A stretch of DNA of 64,000 nucleotides from Linum tenue (taxonomy: Eukaryota; Streptophyta; Magnoliopsida; Malpighiales; Linaceae): assembly GCA_946122785.1 (NCBI GenBank), contig CAMGYJ010000006.1:49930066-49994065 (forward strand). Reading direction: 5' to 3'. Position numbers and translations under genes: made by a program. The notes under the pieces were generated by a model. The model did no database searches and was not told where the DNA came from. It saw nothing but the letters and a program-made list of their open reading frames with translations. Position 1 is the stretch's first letter. Each line of letters begins with the position of its first letter. Positions 10,964 to 22,766 of the stretch are shown here, piece after piece.

Positions 10964-13009
10964 CCTGGTTCGACATGAGTTCTGCAAGGAGCTCCGACGA
11001 GGACCGAGGTGCGAGGGCTGCTGATCGCCTGCGGGGCGTGCTGGCGCGGCTGGAGCGAGTGGAGACGGTCCTGCGGGTTACGGTTGGCAAGGCAAAGGCA
11101 CTGGCCGAGGGCCGGGTTCCGCTGATCACCACTGCGTCGGAGAGGGAGGAGGCGAAGGCGACGGAGCCGAGGGCGGCGGGCAGCGCTGGCCAGGAAACTA
11201 TCTCCTTCGTCGCTGCAGTTGAGACGGTTGGGTCGGCGACGATGAGGTTCAATGCGCAGGTTGCTGAGGAGTGGGAGTGGCCCTCATGGACAGTGAGGCT
11301 TTTCTCAATTTCGTCGGCGAGAAGTTTGTGAACCGATTGAACCTCCCACGGCCGGCCATCGATTCCTTCGATGTGAAGGTAGCCAATGGTGCACCACTGC
11401 GGTGTGCAGAGAAGCTGGTAGGGGTTCCCATGACGATTCAAGGGCTACAGGTGCATCTTGATTTATACATACTGCCCTTGCACGGATTTGACGTGATCAT
11501 GGGGATTCCCTGGCTTAAGAGCTTGGGACCGATGACTAGCGACTAGGTGAAGATGGTGATGAAGTTTAAGTGGAGATACAAGGATTGGGAGCTGCAAGGC
11601 ATGATCATGGCAATAGGGCCCATTGAGTGGGGCGACCTGCAACTCGAGGAAGACTTGGAGCTGGCCGTATTTTGCTGGCTAATGGAGCTCATCGGCGGGC
11701 AGCCCCGGGCACTAGACCTGCAGTTGTTGTTGGAACGATACGCTAGTCTCTTTGCTCAGCCGACTCAGTTGCCACCGGAACGCCAGGTTGACCATCAGAT
11801 TCAGCTCAGGGAAGGAACCGAGGCGGTTAACGTTCGAGCGTACATATATGTACATACCCAGAAGGAAGAGATCGAATGCCAGGTGGTCGAGATGATGACC
11901 GTCGGGTTGATTCAGGGGAGCTCCAGTCCATTTTCGTCGCCGATGTTGTTGGTTAAGAAGAAGGACGACACGTGGAGATTCTTTACTGACTACCGAGCCC
12001 TAATGCAGTGACAGTTCGTGATCGATTCCCAATTCCGACAGTCGATGATATGCTAGACGAATTACGGGGCATGCAATACTTCACAAAGCTCGATCTGCGA
12101 GCGGAATATCATCATATATGCATGCACGAGGAGGACATTCCGACGACTTCTTTCCGGACACATAGTGGCCATTACGAGTACCTCGTGATGCCCTTCGTAC
12201 TCTGCAACGCGTCCTCGACGTTCCAGGCAGCCATGAACGACATATTCCGCCCTCTCTTACGCAGGTCACTGTTGGTATTCTTTGATGACATCCTAGTTTT
12301 CAGTAAATCGTAGGAAGAGCATCTGTAGCAGATGTCGGAGGTATTCGAGATATTTCCTTAGATTGTCCGGGTATTATCAGCGCTTTATGCAGGGGTACAG
12401 TTCGATAGTCGGGCCGCTGAATGCGCTGCTGAAGAAGGGAGGTTTCAGTTGGACACAAGAGGCCGAGAGCGCTTTCAGCGCGCTCAAGGTGGCCTTATCC
12501 ACGACCCTCGTACTGGCAATACCAGATTTTTCCTAGCCATTTGACATTGAGACAGATACATCAGGCCAGGGTATTGGATCGGTATTATCATAGGAGAAGC
12601 ATCTCATTGCTTTCATGAGCCGTACTCTTCCTGCATCCATAAGGAGGCTTGGTCGACAAACCAAAAGGAGATGCATGCTATTACAGAAGCAGTGCAGATG
12701 TGGCGACCCTATTAGATTGGCCAGAAGATTCGCGTCTTTACTGATCATCAGAGCTTGAAGCACTTGATGGATCAGCGGGTGTCCACTCTAGAGCAACACA
12801 AATGGGTGGTAAAATTAATGGTGTACGACTATGAACTCCACTACCGCCCGTGGCCGATGAACAAAGCCGCGGATGCGCTGTCAAGGGTCGAGCTAGGGCC
12901 GTAGGTGGCAGCCGTGACCAGGCCGGTGGTGCAGTTCTGGGACGAGGTTCGGAAGGCAGTCGAGACGAGCCCGTACCTGAGGGAGATGAGCGACGTGGCT
13001 CTGAGCGAG

Positions 13010-14410
13010 TGATAGGCCATTGATTACACATGTTCTTACCCCTACTCTTGAGCCATTTGAGATGTCGATTTCCGCGTTTTAGGCCGATTTCACGCTAGGT
13101 TGTTCTTGTTTGTGATATTTCAGGTCCTAGTACGTGAATGAAGGCTTGGGAATGAGTTCGGGGCGATTGGACGAAGATCGGACGTTTGGCGAGGAGCTGA
13201 TGGAGCCACACGGGCAGGCCTAAAGCCTACACGGCCGTGTGACCTGGCCGTGTGGCACCAAATTGCCCGGGCAAAGTCACACGGGCCATGTAGAGGACCC
13301 ATTGTGGCCGTGTGAAGGCTCGGCAAATCCCACACGGGCAGCCTGGACACTCACACGGCCGTGTGTGTCGTGGCCGTGTAGAAAGTCTGAACCACTTATC
13401 AAAACGCCGCGGTTTGCACAACTCATACGGGAAACTGGGGATGTCACACGGCCATGTGGCCTGGCCGTGTGAGTCGGGATTTTCTGGTTTTTAAGCCAAT
13501 TTCCAGCCACAAGTGAGGGGTTCCGATTTTTAGAGAAAGAAAGCGATTCCTAGAGAGAGAGCGACGAACCAGAGTTCCCAAGTGCCCTAGCTTGATCTTC
13601 ATCACCATTGGAGCCCAGCTTACACTTGGAGAAGTGTCGATTGACGACCAGGAGCAGATTCTCATCCTTCACAGCATGATTTCTGCATCTGAGTTTGCTT
13701 TTGCTTCTCTCTCCATGGAGTAACTTCCTCATTCATCTGGGTATGGAGAACCCTAGATTTGTGTGTTAGGTCTGATTGTATGAACCCAAGTACAGATTCT
13801 TTGATATGATTATGTTCAATTGAGGTTTGAATTGTTGAATGGCATGAATCCTGATCAAATTCTTGTTATTCCTGCTTTAACCTAGAAAGAGAATATCTGC
13901 CTAGGTTGATAGAGCACCCTTGATTGAAGGTAGGGAGTTGGTGACTTTAGTCGAGGAGCCAACTCACTATTCTGTACCGAATTCACTTCGGTAGTGGAGA
14001 TTTTGTTCATTAGGTCCTCAATCTGTTTACTCCGGTGGAGGTTAGTCGCCCGCTGGAGACTCAGATTGAGAGGGTATGGAGACCTTTAGTCGAGACTTCA
14101 GGCTGTTTAAGAACCTTCCGCAGTATAACTATCATAGAAACTGAACTTGGTAAATTGCAATCCGGCTTAACTGCAGTCTAGGGGGAACCATATCCGGGTG
14201 ACCTCTCTCGACTTGAAAACAACTGTTTAATTGCTTTGCTTGTTTGCTTACTTGAACCTGCACTAAAGTTTCACCGCTAGATAATAAGAATTCACTGAGT
14301 AGTCATCACATCTAGGACCCGGGTTGACATTAAAACCTAAACCCGCTATACTACGCTTTAGGAAGTGGTTACACTTGGCCATTTTCTAGAGTGACAGTAG
14401 GAGTGAGTCA
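13010..14410 (+). mobile_element. Solo LTR of an Athila-like Gypsy element (family A)
   Basis: It starts TGATAGGCCATTGATTACAC and ends GAGTGAGTCA, flanked by a perfect TSD GCGAG (13005-13009 and 14411-14415). It is clearly related along its length to the 52445 LTR (shared CGTGTTTTAGGCCGATTTCA and GTCCTAGTACGTGAATGAAG) but is a diverged family. No internal sequence remains, so it arose by LTR-LTR recombination. It carries a palindrome block at 13205-13475. Confidence 0.9.
13205..13475. repeat. Palindrome block, core CACGGCCGTG flanked A/T (family A LTR)
   Basis: Two exact CACGGCCGTG sites (13230-13239 and 13354-13363) are accompanied by half sites (ACACGGGCA, GGCCGTGTG) and near copies (CACGGCCATG). 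The core is extended symmetrically as ACACGGCCGTGT. The block lies about 195-465 bp from the LTR start. Confidence 0.85.
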
Positions 14411-15782
14411 GCGAGACACCTGGAGGATACACGTTCTGACATGGGCTGGTCTATTTTAAGGTGTGGTCCTTCCGGCGTCCACCTCTCTGACGACGATCGT
14501 TATGAGGGAATTCCACGATTCCCCTGTTGGAGGACACTCGGGGCACGAAAGGACGCTGAGTAAAATCCGCAGTAAGTTCTACTGCCCGCAGATGGGTCGC
14601 GAGGTCAAGGAGTATGTGGCCTCCTGTGATACCTGTCAGTGGGTCAAAGCTTCATTGCTACGACCAACGGGGTTACTACAGCAGCTACCAGTCCCAGAAC
14701 GAGTGTTGGAGGACATTAGCATGGATTTTATAGTGGGAATGACACCATCCGGATGGAAGACATTTCTACTAGTGTTGGTTGACCGGCTAATGAAGTATGA
14801 GCACTTCATGGCTTTAGCGCACCCGTACACCGCCAGGAGTGTAGCCGAGCAGTTTGTCTGGGGGTGATTCGACATTATGGGTTTCCTCGATCGATCGTGA
14901 GTGATCAAGACGCACTCTTCTTGGGAAGGTTGTGGAAGGAGGTGTTTTCTATGGAGAAGACGGAACTGAAGATGAGTTCCGCTTATCACCCGCAGACAGA
15001 CGGCCATACGGAGGCAGTTAATAATATACTCGAGCAATATCTGAGTTGTTTTGCACACCAGCAGCCGCGACGTTGGCTGGCCATGTTGCCCTGGGCCGAG
15101 CTGTGGTATAATACCACCTATCATCGGTTGATCCAGATGTCTCTGTTCGAGGCTTTGTACGGGCGAACACCACCTATAATGGCGCGGTACCAGTCAGGGT
15201 CGAATGCGGTGGATGCAGTAGACAGGTGGCTGGCTAAGCGAGACACGACACTGCAGCAGCTGAAGACGAACTTGGCCGCGTCCAATAATCGAATGAAGTA
15301 GCAGGCCGATTTGGGACGGCGTGACGAGAGTTCGCTGTGGCAGATTGGGTGTTGCTCAGGTTGCACCAGTATCCGCAAGCATCGGTGTTTCGTCTAGCAT
15401 ATCAGAAGCTCGCGGGTTGTTATTTCGGTCCATATCAGGTGCTAGAGCGGATTGGGGCAGTGGCATATCGCCTACAGCTTCTCGACACTGCTCGGATTCA
15501 TTCCACATTTCATGTGTCCCTCTTACGCAGGTACCATGGAGCTGAGCCGCCAGCAACCCCACCGGAGCCCCTAGTTGATGGTGAGGGGAGTCTCGAGCTG
15601 GAGCCTGAGGGGGTGCTTGATACTCGCTGGCCGAAGCGGGGCAAACGTCACGTGACGGAAAGCCTCATCCAGTGGAAGCATCTCAGGCCAGATGAGGCAA
15701 CTTGGGAGGATACCGAGACTATTCGTCAGAACTACCCTACGTTCGGCCTTGAGGACAAGCTCGGTTTTGAAGGGGAAGGGAG

Positions 15783-16015
15783 TGTGAGCGACACGGCAGG
15801 GGCCAAGTCGGGCTCGGGCCTAAGGGAAGGTATTGTGGTCATTGTTAGTGATTGGGGGAGAGCTCTATTTAAACGTTAGTTGCCTGGTATTGTGGTTTAA
15901 CGAATAATCATATCAGAATGATCAAGTCCCTAATCTCTCTTCAATTCCCAATTCTCAACCCTAATTCTCCTATTCTCATCCTTAATTCTCGTTCGTAACT
16001 ACCGTGTTCCTCAAA
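15783..16015 (+). repeat. 3' LTR of the chromovirus
   Basis: It follows a purine tract (GAAGGGGAAGGGAG, about 15769-15782), begins TGTGAGCGACACGG and ends at the TSD GGAAG. It contains TATTTAAA at 15868-15875. Confidence 0.8.
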
Positions 16016-16075
16016 GGAAGAGGCAGGGGAAGGGGAAGAAGAGCAGTCTCAGAGGTCCACCTAATTTCGTACCTC
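16016..16075 (+). pseudogene. SAUR-like pseudogene, 3' acidic tail
   Basis: When the chromovirus and one TSD copy are ignored, the frame ...MDSEDEE before the insertion continues as EAGEGEEEQSQRS here, an acidic C-terminus. This supports insertion of the chromovirus into the last part of the SAUR reading frame. Confidence 0.5.
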
Positions 16076-16209
16076 GGATTGGGTCACGGGAGCGTGGAGA
16101 CGTGGACGGGTCCGGCGATCAGGGGAGCGCTGCGACGGTCACTGTGGAATTTATGGAGAAATTTATTTTTAGGTTTTATTTATCTCTTAATTTGTTTTAA
16201 TTTATTGTG

Positions 16210-16455
16210 ATAATGAGGTGGAATTTTTAAAAGAAATTTATTATTTTATTTTAATTTTTAGTTGCAACGTCACTTATTTAACGATTAACTAATAGAGTTG
16301 ACTGCCACGTCAGCTAAAGTTAAAAGTGACTACCGGTGAGTGACCAAACTTGAACTGTTGAACTAATTTAATGACTACGGACGGAATAAATTAATTTTAG
16401 TGGCAAATGTCAACTTTTTAATTAATTCAAGTGGCCAAACTTGCAATTTACCCAT
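16210..16455. repeat. MITE-like end (Mutator-type MITE remnant)
   Basis: The right part reads AGTGGCCAAACTTGCAATTT followed by ACCC, a terminus common in long-TIR plant MITEs, preceded by the phrase GTTGACTGCCACGTCAGCTA. I do not find a clean left arm, so this is probably half an element. Confidence 0.4.
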
Positions 16456-16624
16456 ATGAAATAACGTGATTTGACTAGTAAAAGATTATTAAATAAACAA
16501 TATGAAACCTACAAATTATAATATAAGATTAATTAATGTTGAACATTTGATTATTTTTTTAATCGTTACATCAATCATATGTACCATACACGACATACCA
16601 AATGAATATATAAAATACGATCTA

Positions 16625-16770
16625 AGAATTTAGTAAACAAGCCTAACTCGAACTCAACTCGACTTGGTTCGTTAATAAATGGCTCGAGCTCGACCTCGGC
16701 TTATTTTTTAACGAGTCAAGCTCAAACTAGGGTAAAACTAGGCTCAACTCGTCTCATTTGCAGGCCTACT
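16625..16770. repeat. hAT-like terminal region rich in GAGCTCGA/AACGAGTC
   Basis: Repeated AACTCGA, GCTCGAGCTCG and AACGAGTCAAGCTC runs ending TTTGCAGGCCTA resemble the subterminal repeats and end of plant hAT elements. The partner end is not visible. Confidence 0.4.
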
Positions 16771-17238
16771 TCTGGCTCTGCCATACTCTTGGTTTCTCTT
16801 CTCCGCTGCGTAATAAGCCCTAGGGGGAGCACCCTTCCTAGGTCGACAAGACTTCCAGGAGCTAGTAATATCCATCTTTTCTTGTAGATTCTCAGAAGCC
16901 AGACCACTCTAGAGAGAAGTAGTAAGCTAGCAGCTGCCTGCAATTGCCATTTCCAGTCACTGGCTCACTACAACTGCAAGGAGCACAAACCGTAAGTGTT
17001 CTTCTTAGCCTTTTCGTCTGGGATTTGCAAGATTTTGTTCAACAACTTGTCTCTTGTCTAATTCCTCTCTACTTTCTTGATTGATGTTAGGGTTGCAGGT
17101 TGTGGGTTTGTCATTGATCAGTAACAAAGCTTAGGAAGGTATATTACTTCATTCTCCTAGTTCATTCAGGTTTCAAGGAATTTAGCAGCGACTGATTGGT
17201 TTTATTGGTTTGTTTTCTACGGTGATTGCAATTAATTA

Positions 17239-19323
17239 ATGGAAGGAGTTGAATTCTCTACCGCCCCAACTCTTAATCCCCACTCCCACCCCCAAATTCT
17301 CAGCCCCTGCCTGAACCACATCAGCATCAACCAGTGATTGTTGTTGATGCACCAACAGTTGTGAATGACAATGTTGACACTCGTGCTGTTGGTGGTGGTG
17401 AGTTATTACCCTCTCCCCTTCCTTTTGGGGCCAAACGTCCACTGAAAAGTGATGTTTGGCCTCAATTTACAAGGTTTGTGGATAAATATGGTGTAATGAA
17501 AGCACGATGCAAGTACTATCGAAAGGTTCTTGGTGGTGACACCAACAATGGTACCTCTCACTTGAGGAACCATAAAAAGGTGTTCAGAAAAAAATTCACG
17601 ATGGAAATCAGAAAAACATTGCCACTAATTTCCTCCCTAATGGTGTTCTTGGAAAGAAAGAACTGTGTACTGGTCAGTTCAATGCAGAGGTTTCAAGGAA
17701 GGAACTTGCCACTATGGTTTTGATGCACGAGTATCCACTTGGTATGGTGGATCACTTGTATTTCAAATTTTTTTTGCAATTCTCTGCAGCCCTTGTTCAA
17801 AGTTCCTTGTAGAAACACTTGCAAACAGTGGTATTCTTGCCATGTATGCGATTGAGAGGAAAAATATACAAAAAATGATTGATGGTAACAAATGTAGAAT
17901 TGCTTTCACTACTGACATGTGCAGAGCAAGTAATCAGAAGAGGGCTTACATGGCTGTAACCTCTCATTATGTTGACAACAATTGGAACCTTAGGAGCCAC
18001 TTGCTAAGGTAAATTGCTTATTCAATTTTGTTCTTTCTTTGATGTTTATTTGTTTAACATTTAACAGGTTTCTCTATGTTCCTGCCCCCTATACTAGTGA
18101 GAAACTTGCAAGTGCGCTTCGAGAGGCCCTAATGTCCTGGAATGTGGACTGTAAGTTATCCACTATCACTCTTGACAACTGTTCTATAAATTATGCCATG
18201 ATTGAAAAGATTAAAAGAAAGATGGTTCTGTCTGACTTTCTATTGAATGGTTCCTTGCTGTAAATGAGATGTTCGGCTCACATTGTTAACTTAATTGTTA
18301 AAGATAGGATTGAAACTATAAAAGATAGGATTGAAAAGATAAGGGAAAGTGTGGTGTATTGGATTGCAACTCCTAGGAGACTTGAGTTCTTTGAAGAGAC
18401 TGCTAGGCAAAAGAATGTTTGTATTGGAATGAAACTTGCTCTTGACTGCCCTACTAGGTGGAATTCCACCTTGCATATGTTTGAATCTGCAATTCCATAC
18501 AAGGAAGTGTTCACTCGTTTCAATCAGAGAGAACCTAACTATACTTCTTTGCCTAGCATTGATGATTGGATGTTTGCTACTCTTATTAGCCAAAAGCTTG
18601 AGGTTTTTAGAAATATTTCTGAGCTTCTTTCTGGAAGCAATTATCTTACTGCTAATATATTCTTTCGAAGGATCTGTGACTTGAAATTGAATCTGCTTGA
18701 GTGGATGACTGATTCTGGTAGCATCTTTGTGAAATGGCCGAAAAATGTGGGCCAAGTTTAGCAAATAATGGATTGATATCCATGTATTGCTCACTGTCGC
18801 TGTTGTTCTTGATCCTGCATACAAGCTTGAGTTGATTCAGTACTATTATGATAAGAGCAATGGCTCTGATCCTGCTCTTGATCCTGTGACTGTTAAGGCC
18901 ACTGTTTATGATGTGGTCCGTGAGTATCCGTTGAAACAAAAGGGTAGAGATGACCATTCTGCCTCCTTTGGTTCTATTAATGGTGTGTAAGGCCAATTTT
19001 GGTGACCTTGACTTCGAGCTTTATTTAAGCCAAAGGTAAACGTCCAAAACAGTTTCACTATGCTCTGAATTGGATCATTATCTCTGTGAGGATGTTAGTC
19101 CTCGAAGTTTAAATATTGGGGTTTTGGATTGGTGGAGTGTGAATGCTGGAAAATACCCACTTTTGCAAGTGGTAGCAAGAGATTTTTTTGTTGTACCAGT
19201 GACATATGTGGCCTCTGAGTCAGCCTTCAGCTCTAGTGGTAGGCTGCTAGATCCTCACTGAAGTAGGCTGCACTTTGAAACTCTTGAGGCACTCATGTGC
19301 ACCCGTAGCTGGATTCAGAGTGA
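17239..19323 (+). pseudogene. hAT transposase (zf-BED, RICESLEEPER-like), 5' and central part
   Basis: A BED-type zinc finger region (DVWPQFTRFVDKYGVMKARC, about 17452-17511) has lost its second cysteine (CKYY). The transposase core follows in broken frames: MYAIERKNIQKMIDGNKCRI, TLDNCSINYAM, DCPTRWNSTLHM (18448-18483). A probable 59-bp intron lies at 18009-18067 (AAG|GTAAAT...AACAG|GTTTC). The hAT C-terminal dimerisation domain is at 19060-19320 (LDWWSVNAGKYPLLQVVARD, then SESAFSSSGR). Frameshifts, stops and a TAA at 18261 make it inactive. An LTR element interrupts it just after ALMCTRSWIQSDI; the remainder resumes at 23569. Confidence 0.85.
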
Positions 19324-19328
19324 CATTT

Positions 19329-20740
19329 TGATAGAAACCTATTTTTCGAGATTTATCATAATTATTATTACTATGATTTTATTATATATGGTTAGTATTC
19401 TTCGAGTCATATTAGGATAGTCTATTAGGTTTTTCCAGTCTTTCGTTATAAATATGTACTTTGCGTTTTATTCAGAATCAATCAAGAATAATATTAAGAA
19501 AACAATCTCATAAACCCTAATCTCCCAATCCTCTCAAATCTCGTTCCCAACCCCTCTAAAGGCCTAGGCCAATTCTCTATCTCTCCCTTCTCAAATCCCT
19601 AATTCTGTTCTTAGGGGTCGTTTGGAAAACATGATTTATGATATGGATTTATTGAATCTAGAGATTTTTTAAAAAACCTTGTTTTTCTGCCACAATTAGC
19701 ATATCTAGATTTAAGTTTTGGGATTTAAAATCTCTAAAAAACAGAGATATCAAATCTCTCTAAAAAGTAGAGATTTTAAATCAATAATTAATCGGAACAA
19801 CTTTCCCAACATTATCCCTCTCTTCCTTTTATGATTATCCCGCCCTTTCCTTTCTTTTTTTCACGCGTGCAGCCTTCCCTTCCTCTCTTCTATTTTAACC
19901 CAGAAAATATTCTGTCCACTCTCCTTCTCTGCCCAACGAGGGCCTTACCAGAAATCAAGTTTTACAAGCTGCAATGGTACTAGTGAAGGATGCTAGTCTT
20001 GCTGATCTTTATTACCAACTTCCAACAGAAGATCAATTGAGCTTTCTCTTGCAACTCATCAACTGAAGAGAGCCACGTTATGAACGTACTGTGGTGTCTA
20101 CTTTGGTTGCGGCAGCTGGTATAAATGGGATGAAAGTAGTAGTTTTCGTGATATTTAGCAACCTGCAGACTAGAAGACAGAATTCTAGCTTGTTGGATCA
20201 TATTTTGAAACTTAATTTGGATCATATTTTGTTGCTGTGATTTTCGAACATAACAGCTTGATTCATTACCTACTGTTTACAGGAGATTTTCTTTTATTTC
20301 TTGTGCCTTGGCTGCATTTTCCCCCTCTATACATGTTTGATATTGTGTTTGCAGGTTGTATTCTGAATTTATGATATAGGCAGCAACCAATGGTGAGTTG
20401 CTCAGCATGAGTGACGAAACAGAGAAGGTTGTTAAGTGAGGATGTTATGTGTTGCACCATGTGTTAGTTAGAAACTGAAATTGGGTTTTACTTTGATTTT
20501 GCCGCCTTCTTTGTTGAGGGCAAGTGAGTCATTTAATTGAAATTTAGATATTATATTTTTACTAATCACAATTACAAAACACTGAACTTTTTAGAATCAT
20601 ATCCATACAATCTCAGGAGTTAAAATCTCAAGATTCATTAAAATCTCTAGATTCATACTCTCATTCTCCAAACGACCCCTTAATCCCTAGATCCAAATCC
20701 CACAATCCGATCGATAGAACCCTATTATCAGTTTCTATCA
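19329..20740 (+). repeat. 5' LTR, split by a PIF/Harbinger element
   Basis: Without the 1,066-bp insertion and one TTA, the LTR is about 343 bp and aligns with 23246-23568, including CCTCTAAAGGCCTAGGCC and GATCGATAGAACCCTATTAT. The right LTR is shorter by about 20 bp around the insertion point. Confidence 0.82.
19614..20679. mobile_element. Non-autonomous PIF/Harbinger (Tourist-like) element
   Basis: Ends are GGGGTCGTTTGGAAAAC on the left and, complemented, GGGGTCGTTTGGAGAATG on the right, with TSD TTA (19611-19613 and 20680-20682). Both are classic for PIF/Harbinger. There is no transposase. Central DNA (about 19930-20080) includes a short open frame beginning MVLVKDASLADLYYQLPTED that I do not recognise; it could be captured gene sequence. 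Confidence 0.85.
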
Positions 20741-22166
20741 TTTGGTATCAAAGCCTCTTACTCACCCTTCCGCTACACCACAACGCCATCACCATGTCCA
20801 CCAACCTTACCATCGACCTGGCAACCCTTCTCTCCGAAATCAAAACAACAGTGGTGGACGAGCTCAAATCCGCCATGATTATGAGATTCAGAATGCCATG
20901 AGTTCTGAACTACTGTCCCCGCTGGTGGAGCTCCGTGTCGACAACAGACGCCGTCCGGAGGCAGAGGTGGAGACCGGCCATCGCCTCGATCAGTTAGTGC
21001 TGCGGGTCGAGCAATTGGAGCAACGATTGTTGATGGCTCCCATCGCTGGCGTAAAAATGGAGGGCGGCGGCATCTCTATTCCTTCCCGCAACCTCCTTGC
21101 GTCCCATAAAGCACCGCAGTAACAAAACCTAGTGGGCTCCCATGTTCCAGCTGCTTCTCCCAATGGGCCAAATAATTTGGGCCCCTTAAGTAGTAGCAGA
21201 CCAAAGGCAAAGGTAATGGGTGGGACGGAGAACAAGGTTTTTCCCAGCCAAATAATTTTACCTTCACCCGGCCACCTGGTTCTGAGTTCAACTATTACAC
21301 CAGCTGGGTCCAACCAAACTTGATCAGACCAGTCCAACTGATATGATCCCAAATGGTTAACTATACACGCTTAAATTAGTTGACGAAGAAGCTATTGAAG
21401 TTGGGAAGAAGAAGACAGAATTTGGCTAAGTCAAAATCCGTGTTCAAGGTACATACTTTGGAGGCATGGTTCTCTCAATTGGCTTGGTGGAAATTCAAGT
21501 TTAAGGCTTTTTTTTTTTGCAGATAAAGTTTCCCTCTTTCCAATGGTATGCTTTGTGGATCCAGATGATGTCATTAAGGTTGTTTTCCAAGGCCTCAAAT
21601 TTGCTACCTCAAAACTGAAAAACTGCGAGAAAATGGCTAAGGCAGAAAACTGTTTTGTGAAGCCTACTTTGGAGCTCAATTCAAGGAGAATGGATGGGAT
21701 TCAAGTCAAAAGGCTTCCACAACATGAAAATAGGTATGTTTTTGAACAAAGGGAAGGAATTGGATGAAGAATTGGATTTCTGGAAGGCCTCGAACAAAAG
21801 GCGCGAAGTTAGTACGAAAGTTGCTTTTGTACTGTTTGCTGGCAGCTTACTTGTGCATCAAGAAAGGAAGTTTGTGGCCGAGTTTTGTACAGTTTTTAGA
21901 GTTTGTTTTTACCATAATTGTTTCCTAGTTCTATTAAGTTTGTATTAGGTTTTTATTGTCTTTAAATACCTTTCAATTTCACATTGTAAAGGATCCAAGT
22001 TTTAGTTTAATGAAAATTGCTCCTTTGTGAGAATTGTGTTCTTTGAGTTGTGTCTCAAGAATCAAATCCTTGAGTTAGTTTTGTGAGGATTCCATTGCTA
22101 ATTCGATAACCCTTGTCAAGCTTTTCTATGAGGAGTCCAGAATTGTTTAACAAGCTTCTTATCAAT
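20741..22166 (+). other. Interior of the non-autonomous LTR element, left part
   Basis: After the PBS comes a region (20790-21120) encoding short Gln/Arg-rich frames, for example LVLRVEQLEQRLL, possibly a gag remnant or coiled-coil segment. From 21430 to 22160 the sequence is AT-rich and includes a frame with PDDVIKVVFQGLKFATSKLK that I cannot assign. The part near 21830-22080 looks like an untranslated or LTR-like region. I see no pol domain. Confidence 0.45.
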
Positions 22167-22766
22167 CAGGGGTGGGATTTGGTCGGTAAACGGTAAATTG
22201 TTTACCGAATTTACCGGTTTCGGTATACCGAAGTTGGTCAAATTGGTTACCGATTACCGATACCGGTTTGTAACCGGTTTACCGATTACCGAATTACTGG
22301 TAAACGGTTATAAACCGGTATTACCGAAATACCGTGAGAAGCAATTTCAGGCGGTTTTTCGGTCGGTTTACCGAATATTTACCGAACCGAATTTCTGGAA
22401 GTGGGGTGATGTTGTAATATTTTGATTTTTTTGAGTTTTTTTCATCATTTTTGTAATTAATAATTTATTATTAACTCTTATTTACAATATTTTTTAGGCC
22501 TATACTTACTTACATTCATGTATGTAATATTTTATATTTGTGAATAATGATGTATATGTTATATGTTAGTGGAGTAGGGAGGGGGGATTTCGGTATCAGT
22601 ATTACCGATTTACCGTCGGTATTTACCGGTACCGTGTCCGGTAAACCGACTCCCCCAATTTCTCGCTCGGCTACCGATACCGCCAGTAAACGGTTTACCG
22701 TTTACCGCCGGTTACCGGTTCGGTAAAACGGTAAACCGTTTACCGGATTACCGTTTACCACCCCTA
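22167..22766. mobile_element. hAT MITE packed with GGTAAACCG-type palindromes
   Basis: It is flanked by a perfect 8-bp TSD TTATCAAT (22159-22166 and 22767-22774). The left end reads CAGGGGTGGGATTTGG, the right end complemented TAGGGGTGGTAAACGG. Both subterminal regions (22180-22400 and 22600-22760) are filled with variants of CGGTAAACCGGTTTACCG. The middle is AT-rich. There is no coding sequence. Dense subterminal repeats are a usual binding array for hAT transposases. Confidence 0.9.

Larger units (their letters stand above)
10975..15879 (+). pseudogene. Gypsy chromovirus gag-pol, frameshifted and interrupted
   Basis: A GC-rich frame from 10975 may be a gag remnant and joins a protease at about 11270. 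The protease reads LMDSEAFLNF where DSG is expected, followed by LHGFDVIMGIPWL. Reverse transcriptase starts near 11800 (SPFSSPMLLVKKKDDTWRFF), shifts frame near 12000 by one missing base, and keeps FFDDILVFSK at 12277-12306. RNase H (about 12350-12900) has several stops. After the solo LTR comes the integrase zinc-binding region (HDSPVGGHSGHERT... CDTC, 14505-14640) and the catalytic core in two frames to 15301. The tail at 15337-15879 has a chromodomain-like stretch (IQWKHLRPDEATWED). The reading resumes cleanly across the solo LTR (VALSE joined to TPGGYTF). Confidence 0.85.
10812..16015 (+). mobile_element. Ty3/Gypsy chromovirus, inactivated, inserted in the SAUR pseudogene
   Basis: The LTRs start TGTGAG(A/C)GACACGG at 10812 and 15783. 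The 3' LTR ends CTCAAA at 16015, a decayed complement of TGTGAG. A 5-bp TSD GGAAG flanks it (10807-10811 and 16016-16020). The 5' LTR lost its last 50-60 bp together with the PBS, joining at ATTCTC repeats. Internal domains are a gag remnant, protease, reverse transcriptase, RNase H, integrase and a chromodomain-like tail, the Gypsy order. A solo Athila-like LTR (13010-14410) interrupts it between RNase H and integrase. Confidence 0.84.

Noticed and set aside
20990..21352. Minus-strand frame in the non-autonomous LTR element
   Set aside because: It overlaps the likely gag remnant on the other strand and shows no motif.
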